Below the pieces are notes generated by a model. That model was not told where the DNA came from. It made no database searches and worked only from the letters and a program-made list of their open reading frames with translations. DNA of 64,000 bases. It comes from Didymella arachidicola (lineage: Eukaryota > Ascomycota > Dothideomycetes > Pleosporales > Didymellaceae). A program made the position numbers and the translations under genes. Below are positions 43,600 through 52,673 of this stretch, piece after piece (the stretch's first letter is position 1; the number at the start of each line of letters is the position of its first letter). The DNA is taken from positions 62,001 through 126,000 of the forward strand of contig CM049989.1 in the NCBI GenBank assembly GCA_016630955.3. Direction: 5' to 3'.

Positions 43600-44565
43600 C
43601 CGGTGAATGATCTGACGCACCAAATCCGGCAATCTCGCGACCCCTGGTCGATACTTCAGACAGAGCTACATCCGCTTTCGGAAACGACTAAGCAGATCTC
43701 TTTCGCTGATGTAATCATACGTGGAAATCTAAACACGTCATCTGATCAAGTTCGCTTACTGCGCCCTGTCAGCAGAACAGGCATCACCAAGACGACAGAG
43801 CAGACATGCGAGACACTGGGCAAGATACTTGAGAAAGCACAGCGATGGGCCAGCACACACGCATCGGTCTTCGCCCCAAATAAGTTCCAGCTCACTCACT
43901 TTACGAGATCACGCAAGCGCATCAAGACAGAGATGCCCATCCAAACTGAGTGGGGCGAGATACGACCTGAAGAGACGTGCAAGTACCTAGGGTTGACCAT
44001 GGACGCGAAATTGCAATGGAGGCAGCACTTAGAAGAAGTCAGACGCAAAGCAACAAAGACAGTCAACGCGCTCAGCTGCCTTGGAGGGTCTAATTGGGGC
44101 GCCAGCCTTATGGATATGCGACGCATATATGCAGGCACAGTGCTACCGCAGATGATGTACGCGTGCTCGATATGGTCGAACGCGAGCACGAAAGGAAAAC
44201 TGTACACCAGGAGAACACTCAATACACTGAACAGCTTATAAGCGAGAGCGGCAAGAGCTATATGTGGAGCCTACAAAGCCACGTCAAACGCTGCGCTAGA
44301 TGTCGAGGCATACCTTCTCCCTATCGAGCAGCAGATATGGAAGCACAATGCAGATAATGTCACCCGGCTGCTATCGAGCAACGGCATCGCGGACGTCTCA
44401 AGGCTCCAAACAAGCACATTGCAGCCGACAGCTGCAAACAAAGCCCACATTAGACACACCAGACGTCACTAGCTCGCGCTGCGAGTGTGGCGAGAGGCGA
44501 CAAACCGTCACCCACGTTCGCCCCCGCTGCAGGAGATACAAGGAATGTATGTTTTGTCAACTACT
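43600..44565 (+). pseudogene. internally deleted Tad-like LINE ORF2 fragment
   Basis: The frame from about 43780 reads TTEQTCETLGKILEKAQRWA, THFTRSRKRI, CKYLGLTMDAKLQWRQHLE and LPQMMYACSIWSNAS, matching the region just after the reverse transcriptase of the LINE at 57.4-63.4 kb. After a stop at 44239-44241 the homology continues (RAARAICGAYKATSNAALDV) and then jumps to the extreme C-terminal cysteine motif (CECGERRQTVTHV). The RNase H region is therefore deleted. The fragment is less mutated than the longer LINE and is not its source copy. It ends about 360 bp from the 3' end of the CHR gene. Confidence 0.8.
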
Positions 44566-44925
44566 TTACTAATTATCTGCTCTGCTTGACTCTGTATCGT
44601 CGACGAGGAGCAGCCATTGTTGTTTGGGAAGAATTGCAGAGACAAGTAGACAATTTTTGTATAGTTGACGTATAACGCGGAATCAAACATCGCGTTATAC
44701 TCTTCTTTTGATGCAACAATCGAATTCTTCTCTGTCTCCGTCAAGCACTATCAGTAGCAGTGCATGAACAGTTCTTTTCCTAGCTACTTCAAAGTCTGTC
44801 CAGCGGTACTTGTCCTCGCTTTTTCCCTGATTTTTGATGAGGAAAGCAAAGCCTATGTTACTCTGTGAACCCTTACTTTGGCTTCTCAAACGCTGTCGAA
44901 CAGTGCCGGTGGCATCGCCGCACTC
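44566..44925. other. spacer, 3' flank of CHR gene
   Basis: No gene supported. A short inverted repeat, TATAACGCG...CGCGTTATA, lies at about 44671-44698 and may be a small transposon-end remnant. Confidence 0.4.
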
Positions 44926-46562
44926 TCAACGATCCGAAAGATCCTTAAGAAAGAGGAATTGTCCTGCCACTGCGCCAGATATAACAAGTACAATAGGAGT
45001 CCACTTGTTGGCAAACTTGTACAAAACGGCTAACGCAACCATAAAAACTACAGCCGCAATTCCTGACTGTGCTGCCTTTGCAATAGCTAGCTCCACTGGC
45101 TTAGTTAGGAAGTCTCGTTCCGTTCCTTGGACGCTGGATTTGAGAATTTCAAAGCTGATCACGGCAATAACGCCAATGACTGCTCCACAGAGTCCGTCAA
45201 AAAAGCTAGAGAGAAACTTGCAGTGTGTCAGTTACTTTACCATAAGGCGAGTATGTAAGGGCAATGCAAGGACACGTACCTTATTGTGAACCAGCTTTTC
45301 GAGCAATGAGTGGCCAGCGATAGTAAACAAGAAGCATGGAAAGAACATACCCAAGGTTATAACAACTGCTCCAGCGAATGCCATACCCAGGCCACCTTCT
45401 TTGTTGCCGCCCTGGAATCCAACGAACGTAGCAAAAATTACGAGCGGTGCTGGCAGTACGTTCCCTATAGCAATACAATCGATAAATACTCGCTGAGGTA
45501 GCCATGCACCTTTTAACACAGCTTCGACATGGACGAAGGGGATGGCAGTGTAAACACCCCCAAATGATAACGAACCCGCAACGAGCCCAAGAACAAACAG
45601 ATTGATGAGAGAAGGTGTCTTAGCAATTCCAAGAGCCAGTGATACTGGTGATGGAATACCTCGAAAGACGGCATAGACGGCATACCCCACGTATTGAAGG
45701 ACGAACAATATGCCAGCGGGTATCCAAAGCCTACGAGCGACGAACATATAAATGATGCCGTACAGACCGAGAGAAATAAATCTGTGCACAGTTAGTCGGT
45801 TTTACTCGCATCTAACGGGTCCCAAAGAGTACGAACATGTTCAGATGTAAAGCTGAATTGATGGCTGTACAGATTGCGGCCATGACAAGGAAGTGATCCA
45901 CCTTCTTAGTGCCTTGATTAATTATAGAATGATCTGCTATCTTATGTGTAGCTTTAAAGATCTGATTCTGTTAGCAATAATGCACCCAAATGTAGTGATA
46001 GACCGGGGAACGTAGCTTACCATGGCTGCCACAACTGGTTGCAATGTACGGAAACTGGCGTTAAAATACTTGTTCTCGAGACCGGCTAGAGTGTACAAGT
46101 AGCTTGCTACCAACATCAAGATAAACCCAGGCAGGATAAACCCTAACCCTGCGACGATTCCTCCAATTCTACCGGCGCTTAAGCACCCAAAGAACATGCA
46201 AAGCTCAGCTGCCTCTGGCCCTGGGAGGATCTGATAGACAGCGAAAACGCGTTGAAATCGTGCCATCGAGATCCATTCTTCTTTGACTACGATTTGCTCT
46301 TTGATCAGAGCAATCTGAGCGACAGGGCCGCCCCAGGCAAAGAGACCAAAGTTGTAGAAAAAGTACCAGAAAAGCCGAAGCAGGGACATCTTTGGCGCAT
46401 CCACGTAGGTCAATTTGTTGTCTTCATTGGGGCGCGCGCTCGCCGATCAACGATTTCAGAACTGTTCTTCGGTCCATCAGAGGGGCTGTGTGACGGACAC
46501 GAACTTTTGACATATCGATCGTTAAGTTGGGTTGCGATTTCTGGAAAGCCAAGGGCTGCCAT
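44926..46562 (-). CDS. CHR-family (chromate ion) transporter, four exons
   Basis: CHR proteins are membrane transporters; characterised members export chromate, and the substrate here is inferred from family only. Exons from the ATG at 46389: 46389-46021, 45967-45837, 45781-45280 and 45216-44926. They join in frame through introns of 53, 55 and 63 nt (donors GTAAGC, GTTCGT, GTACGT), giving 430 residues, normal for two-domain CHR proteins. The first domain starts FYNFGLFAWGGPVAQ with QILPGPEAAELCMFFG. The second has GSLSFGGVYTAIPFVH and GNVLPAPLVIFATFVGFQGG. These are the two homologous halves with the conserved FGGP-like and LPGP-like motifs. An upstream ATG at 46562 opens MAALGFPEIATQL in a frame one base out of phase, within a GCGC run, so either the N-terminus is frameshifted or translation starts at 46389. 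It is divergent from the bZIP gene and bordered by transposon remnants. Confidence 0.88.
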
Positions 46563-47729
46563 GTTTAATCGGAAGTAGAAGCTGTCGGAAACCCACGAAT
46601 CTTAGAATTGGAAGGGTGGTGAAAGGTTGGTCTGTAGATACAATCCCCATCTGCAATACTAGGGTGATTTTATAATGCAAGTCGACAGAATGTCTGTAAC
46701 AGAATACGAACATGTAGGGACAGACCGCTTAACACTGATTGGTCGTACATATCGCTAAGACACTGTTGGGGTGCGGCTTTTGCCGATTTGCCTTTGTTTC
46801 TTCGCTTTCGCTGTCCAATTAAGTGATCGCGGTCCGACCTTGACCCACGCTAATACGACCATATTAGGCTTTAGATGTGTGTCTGGTCGCTACTCACGAC
46901 AACTCCAGAAGGGCTACAGGCTTGCCTGATTCTATGTCAGAAATCACGCACACCATTTTAATGCCCTCAGCACGCGATGCAAGGGATAATATTGGTGCGG
47001 AGTGGAGGTATGGAGGTGCTAGCCTAACTCCGCCTCCACAATATGTTTGACTCGGATTCTTTGTCATTGCTGGAAGCTATTCGTAAACCAGACATTATTC
47101 ATATAATGGAAGGCCTTCCAAAAGCAGCAGGAGCCAAGATAAGGTTGAAGCTTTTTCACCCACCCATAGTCATTTGTGCCAACTCAAGCTTTAAGCGAGA
47201 GAAATAAACGAGCTCTCGCGCGTTGCGTTTGCTTGCCATGTGCCATTAGCAAGGCGCACGCAGAATGTGGCTATTTGCTCAAACCTCAGTACCTACGTCC
47301 ATAGGACCTTGGTCAGAGTGGGAATAGACTGTAGCGCCAACGGCGTCGTGAGTGGTCATGCGAACTTCATGCCCAGCGACGGAAAAATTGTTCTCAGCAT
47401 CGAAGCTGGTATTGTAATGCCCTCAACAGCTAGTTAGAAACCACGAATTAATAAGCATTAAGCAAAACTAACGGCGGCTTGATGCTGCATACTAAAGACT
47501 CACATGTCGTCGCACTTTTCGCAATAGGCTTAGCTACGAGCCAGCCACATCGGAGGATGAATCGATCGATATGCTCGGGCATCTAGGCTGGCCGTGACTA
47601 GATCGAGCCAATCAAACGTCTCGGGGCTGCCCGCACGCCACCGCAGCCCCGCTTCATTCAGGCTCAGGGAGCTTCTCTATTGTCCAACGCGGGACTTCTT
47701 CTGAACACACTGCGCTGCCTTTTTTCATC
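46563..47729. other. divergent intergenic region
   Basis: About 1.2 kb between the CHR gene (minus) and the bZIP gene (plus), presumably holding both promoters. A short frame (47240-47437) has no motif. No clear TATA box or operator-like repeat was identified. Confidence 0.45.
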
Positions 47730-48590
47730 ATGGGCAGAAACCCAGCGCCCCGCCAAGAGACGAACACTGACCGCAGTATGCGAGCAAGAGACAACAAGCG
47801 ACGACACCGTGCTCGCCAAAAGGAGTATGTTCTAGAACTCGAGCGCAAGGTGGCGATGACACGGGAGCAGGGAGTGCAAGCAACAAAAGAAGTACAGTCT
47901 GCAGCTCAGAGAGTCGTGCAAGAGAATGCCAAGCTTAGAGACCTGCTCAGAAGGATGGGTTACACCGATCGTACCATTGATGCTTGGGTCGCCGAGGATC
48001 AATGCTCGAGCGGCACGGAACCTATTCAGCTTGGGGTGAAATTACCATCAGGACATATCGCACAGGACGTAGCACCGACTTTTGCGTTACAGAAGATCGA
48101 AAACCCTGATTTACCAATTGTTCAGACGACCCAGAGAACAAGGTTCTCAGTGCAGGCACTTGATGAAGAACCCTGCGCGGCTCTAGCCTACGTCGACTCG
48201 GAAAGCGAGAATTTGGGAGTATTGCCCACCCAGACATCGACGGTTACGTGTAAACGATCTCCTCAGCAACCGCAAAGAGTGGACCAGCCAGGAGCTCCTT
48301 GTAAACTCATCACCATGCTTGCGGAAAATCCAGCTCTCGATATCACGCAAGTGTCTCTTTCTGTCCAATCAGAAGATCAACCTTCCGAAACCAATGTATC
48401 GCAAAATCACGGCTCCAACGGCATAGAGTGTTCCACTGCGTACAGAATGCTTATACAACATGCCACATCTGGCGAAAAGATGGATCGAATAGCTGCAGCA
48501 TTGGAGAGTGGCTGTATGCCGTCGGCTACAGGTGGATGCCGTGTGAAGGAGAGTGTCGTTTGGAGAACATTGGACCAAGAATGCACTTGA
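47730..48590 (+). CDS. bZIP transcription factor
   Basis: 286 residues, no intron. The basic region spans about residues 14-35 (RSMRARDNKRRHRARQKEYV), with the fungal AP-1/Yap-type signature ARDNxRRxRARxKEY. A leucine-zipper-like coil follows (LELERKVAMTREQGVQATKE, then VVQENAKLRDLLRRMG). The middle is poorly conserved. The C-terminus has a conserved block, STAYRMLIQHATSGEKMDRI, followed by GCMPSATGGCRVKESVVW, with cysteines like those at the ends of related fungal bZIP proteins. It should bind DNA as a dimer in the nucleus. The start ATG immediately precedes the basic region, as in relatives. Its divergent position next to the CHR transporter allows a regulatory link, which is inference only. 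Confidence 0.9.
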   Translation: MGRNPAPRQETNTDRSMRARDNKRRHRARQKEYVLELERKVAMTREQGVQATKEVQSAAQRVVQENAKLRDLLRRMGYTDRTIDAWVAEDQCSSGTEPIQLGVKLPSGHIAQDVAPTFALQKIENPDLPIVQTTQRTRFSVQALDEEPCAALAYVDSESENLGVLPTQTSTVTCKRSPQQPQRVDQPGAPCKLITMLAENPALDITQVSLSVQSEDQPSETNVSQNHGSNGIECSTAYRMLIQHATSGEKMDRIAAALESGCMPSATGGCRVKESVVWRTLDQECT

Positions 48591-49908
48591 AGATGCTTTA
48601 CGATGGGCGCCTTGAAGGATTACAGGTGGGGCAGCAGACTTTGATAATCGTCCATCCTGAGCCAACGCATGTTGCGCTTATCTCATCCTGTGCGTGAACT
48701 CAGACAAGGCTATATCGCGTCTGGCTTCAAGCTTGTCTAAAATTGGTATAAGCTCTCTGAAATGCAACTCTGCTGTCGTTGCAGTTGCTACCCTTGTACA
48801 GAACAACAATATGTTCTTTGGGCTAAGAACACGTACGAGGGCGATCACAGCAGCATACAGAGAAGCTTCAAGAAGCATGCGCCACAGCCCAAGCTGTTAT
48901 AGTGCAGGTTTACAATGCAGGTACAGTACGCGCTTTCTCAGCGCGCGGAGAATCCTTGCCTAAGCGGAGAGGCATGCACGTCTCCGCGGATAAATCCGGT
49001 GTAGATGTTTCCAGTCGTGGCAGGTCTTCGTACTTTTGCAAGCTACATTTTGACACGGTGAATCGGACTCTGGAGCCTCCGAAGTGGCGATCATGGTAAT
49101 GTTCAACAAGAGAACAGGAGTGCATTGTTGTTGCAGCTTCTGGCTGTGCTGAGAGGATGTCTGTAAGTATGCGCAAGACCGCTGTAATTTTGCTGTTTGA
49201 TCTCAGGAACAGATCGTGCTCTTACAAAAGGATATTACTGTGCTTGTTTGACCTTCGTAGGACGGTGGGTTGAAGAGTGGTATTGACTGAATGGCTCCAT
49301 AGTCCTACACGGTGGGGTAGTTAATCCGCAAGGAGAGAGATTAATTTGGGCTTGTTTAATGCACATGATCCTGATCGGGGCGATTTCCCTACGAACGAAG
49401 GGGAGGGCACTAAGCCCAGTCTGTTGCTTTGTGCCAGGCAAGGACTAGCTTAATTTACAATACCAGAGCCAATGCTACAATAGTGCTTGACGAAAGCTGC
49501 CTCGAATTAGCTTCTGTTGATATGCGATGAGCGCGTCAATCCGGAAGGTTTCGGACTGCGACAACATAGCTTCTTAGCTCTCGCCCAGCCTCAAGATCTT
49601 TCTTCCTATCTTAAGGTATATTATTAAACCCCCGAAATATCATAGATCTCCTGTACATGATCTTGAGCTTGTGTGAAAGCCTATCGCGATTGTGAGGCGT
49701 GCTGTATGGAAAGACAAAAGCCGCAACAAGAATGTGTCATTTTTTATCACAAACAAGGGACTATCAGACAACTTTGTGGAGTATACAACATTTCAGTTAT
49801 AGCTGCTGGACAGCCGGGTTGAATGGTTAGAACATTCATTTAGAGATTTTTTTCGTGTGCACCGGTTTTTCCTGGTGGCAGGGGGAGACCTTAGTAATAG
49901 TGTTTTAG
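48591..49908. other. no supported gene
   Basis: Spacer between the bZIP gene and TE-E. Short frames at 48694-48963 and 48910-49176 overlap on opposite strands and lack motifs. The part from 49500 on is AT-rich and featureless. Confidence 0.45.
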
Positions 49909-49916
49909 TAACGTTA

Positions 49917-51767
49917 AGGATCAGCAAGCTGGCCAGATCAGCAAGCTGGCCAGATCAGCAAGCTGGCCACCCCACCAAACCTGACCCGACTCTCTACACC
50001 ATTGATCCACAACAACGCAGTAAAATTAGATAAAACTTGACGGATATAATTTGTTATCTAGCTTTGCACGAAGTGCGAGTGTGTCCTTGAATATGGCACT
50101 TCGTGCACGTCGGCGGCGCGCGCTGACGTCGCTGACTGCCCTCACCCTGCTCAACCTCCGTAACTACCCTTTCTGCCTCTGCAATAAGCTGCTGAGCCTG
50201 CTGCACCTGGAGAACTCCACCAGAAGCGATATATTGACGCGGCTGGTTCTGTTTTTGTCGCTGGCGCTGATTTTCTTCACGTAGCTTCTTATTCTCCTCC
50301 GCGAGTATTACTGCTGATTGCATTGCAAGCTGAGCGCTCTTAGCAAGCTGGCGGATAGCAATACTTGTTGGACTCTCTGGCTGCCGCCGCAGTCGCTCTT
50401 GGAGATAGCGTACCTGCTGCTGAAGCTGCTCTACTGTATGTGGCGTCTCTGTCTGCGCCGCTGCCTGTGCTGCAACGTTGTCATCTATAGTTGTCTGTGG
50501 TGGAGACGGCGTCCGAACGACAGTTAGCGACGACAGAACACGATCTGGACAAGAAGGGACAAGACCTGTCGCCCGAAAGCCTGATTGGATATTCTGCTGC
50601 GTAAATGTAGTCGGCCGGATCCGTGTATAAGCTATAAGGAAGTCTATCTTGTCAATATGGTATACGCCTTGGCGGGCGAGCTCCTCAACCTGACGTCCGT
50701 ACGCGCGCTTAAGAGGGGAGTAGCAGCTCACATCTAGAGGCTGGAGAAGATGGGAGGTATGCGGCGGCATACAGAGAGTAATAATCTTATTATTGGCGCA
50801 GTACTGGTCGAACTCTGGCGTAGCGTGGCTGCTATGGCCGTCTACAATGAGAAGCCGATAGACTCCAGCTGTACGAGCGGCTGTATGCTGGTTGAAGTGC
50901 TTTATCCACTCGAAACCTAGCTCATCTGTCGTCCAGCCATTCTCTGAGACGCCGACAGTCCAATCTAGAGGGAGATCGCGATACCAGCTGCTCTGGTGGA
51001 CCTTACCAGCCAGGATCACGAACGGTGGTAGAGACCAGCCAGACGCGTTAACACACTCGATTACTGTCACCCACTCGCGATTGCCTGGCTGTACGGCGAC
51101 TGCACGACCGACTCTATCAGAGCTAGTGACTACTTTTGACGTTGCAGCGACGCCCATAGCGAATCCAGTCTCGTCAAAGTTGTAGATATCCTGGTCAAGA
51201 ACGCCATACGTCTGTCGCGTCTCCTCTACTAGTTTGAAGCACGCTGTAATCGCGATAGGATCCTCAGAACTAGCGCGCTGGCTATTAAGCCTTCTAGTCC
51301 ACTTTATCTGGAGCTCTGGCTGGCCTTGAATAAAGCGCGACACCCATTTCTTGCCGACAGGCTGTGGAGGTGGATCTTGGCCACGCGCGGCGAGTAATAC
51401 GTCTGCCATTCGTCGCACGTCGATAATATGGGGTGGAAAACCACGCCGGTCAAGGTCTAGGATCCACTGCACGAGAGAATGCTCTTCGATAGGCGATAGC
51501 TTACAATTAGCAGGTCGTACCTCTGATCGTGGCTGGGTACCACCGACACGCGTCTGGAGTGTGGATCTTGGCACATCAAAAGCCATCGCAAGAGCGCGGA
51601 GAGACTGTTTTGGATTATTACGATAGGACGCGATAGCAAGGCTTATTCTGCCTTCACGAGAAGTCTGTATAGAGCGTCGTTGTCGCGGCATTATGGTAGT
51701 TGTGTAGAGAGTCGGGTCAGGTTTGGTGGGGTGGCCAGCTTGCTGATCTAGCCAGCTTGCTGATCAT
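49917..51767 (-). mobile_element. pogo-like transposon TE-E (intact)
   Basis: 1851 bp, flanked by TA at 49915-49916 and 51768-51769. The TIRs consist of AGATCAGCAAGCTGGCC-type units followed by ACCCCACCAAACCTGACCC. The left end has three units and the right end two. The target halves TAACGT and ACGTTA form a palindrome around the TA. Confidence 0.92.
50054..51691 (-). CDS. pogo-like DDE transposase (TE-E)
   Basis: 545 residues, uninterrupted. An N-terminal psq-type HTH (SLRALAMAFDVPRSTLQTRV) is followed by a CENP-B-like segment (KKWVSRFIQGQPEL). Catalytic residues are D173 (YNFDETGFAMG), D284 (LLIVDGHSSH) and D320 (LLQPLDVSCY), DD35D. A glutamine-rich coiled coil (EQLQQQVRYLQERLRRQ) precedes a C-terminal CCHC knuckle, CTKCHIQGHTRTSC. 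Intact, with no RIP-type stops. Only one copy lies in the window. Similarity to the TE-D protein is obvious in the core, with different termini. Confidence 0.93.
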   Translation of the reverse strand: MPRQRRSIQTSREGRISLAIASYRNNPKQSLRALAMAFDVPRSTLQTRVGGTQPRSEVRPANCKLSPIEEHSLVQWILDLDRRGFPPHIIDVRRMADVLLAARGQDPPPQPVGKKWVSRFIQGQPELQIKWTRRLNSQRASSEDPIAITACFKLVEETRQTYGVLDQDIYNFDETGFAMGVAATSKVVTSSDRVGRAVAVQPGNREWVTVIECVNASGWSLPPFVILAGKVHQSSWYRDLPLDWTVGVSENGWTTDELGFEWIKHFNQHTAARTAGVYRLLIVDGHSSHATPEFDQYCANNKIITLCMPPHTSHLLQPLDVSCYSPLKRAYGRQVEELARQGVYHIDKIDFLIAYTRIRPTTFTQQNIQSGFRATGLVPSCPDRVLSSLTVVRTPSPPQTTIDDNVAAQAAAQTETPHTVEQLQQQVRYLQERLRRQPESPTSIAIRQLAKSAQLAMQSAVILAEENKKLREENQRQRQKQNQPRQYIASGGVLQVQQAQQLIAEAERVVTEVEQGEGSQRRQRAPPTCTKCHIQGHTRTSCKAR

Positions 51768-51783
51768 TAACGTTAGGGTCTTA

Positions 51784-51835
51784 GTAAAACCGGGCCACTT
51801 GCCCTAGTAGGCCACTTGCCCTTAAAGTACATTAA
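51784..51835 (+). repeat. orphan transposon end with doubled motif
   Basis: GGCCACTTGCCCT occurs twice within 35 bp after agtaaaacc, in the same layout as the right end of the MITE-like element at 56065-56498 (agtaaaactagg plus doubled motif plus gtac). It is probably the end of a related element whose other end was lost. Confidence 0.45.
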
Positions 51836-52673
51836 ACCTAATTATATAACATAATACTATGCATAACTTATAAGGGTTAGATAATAATAAGAAGTAGGTA
51901 ATTATTAAATATATAACGTACCTTACAGGCAAATTACCTACTTTTGCTAAGACTACACCAAAACCACCTAAGTTATGGCCTAGAACACTACAAATTGGCC
52001 CTGCACAAGACAAAACAAGCCGTAATATTACTTAGAGACATCTTCTACTCTATTCTTGCACGTTTGCGCGTTGTGCCTACTCTTTCTGCACTGTCTACAG
52101 CGTTGTTAAGATGGTTTACCTTTGTTACCACGCACCTGCTTCTTCTTCTTTCTATTACTACGCGCGCCAAACTCTAATAGAGCAGTTAACTGCTAGCCTT
52201 CTTTAACTGTAAGGCTTCCCTCTGTCTAAATATGCCTTCTTTTGCGCGATTTACGTTCTGTAGTAGCTGCTAGAGCTGCGTAAAGCGCAGCGTTCTCCTA
52301 TTGTGCTAAAGCTAGCTTGTGCGCAACTATTGCTGCCCCCTTTAAGACCTTCTTAAACGCTTTAACTATAGAGGTTAGTAAGCTGTCTACATGCCTCTAA
52401 ATCCTCTTCTTTATAAGCGTTGATTGCAACCTAAATTCTAGGGTATTACTTAGGGTTTGCGACTGCTAGAGTAGGCTGTTTTAGGGGAGTAGTAGTAATA
52501 GGGTGCGCAGCTTCACATTCTAGGTTAATATAACGCGATCTAGGGCAAACAGAGCTAATCCGGCCTCTTAAAACCCTTTGTAAATATTGCTAGAGGTAAT
52601 AGCTTTATTATAAGCTACTATAAAGTATAGAAGAAACTTTTACTTTATAATATAGTTAATCTAGTTTTGTATA

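Noticed and set aside
49917..49975. CRISPR-like array of short repeats
   Set aside because: The three 17-bp repeats are contiguous, without spacers, and are part of the TE-E TIR.
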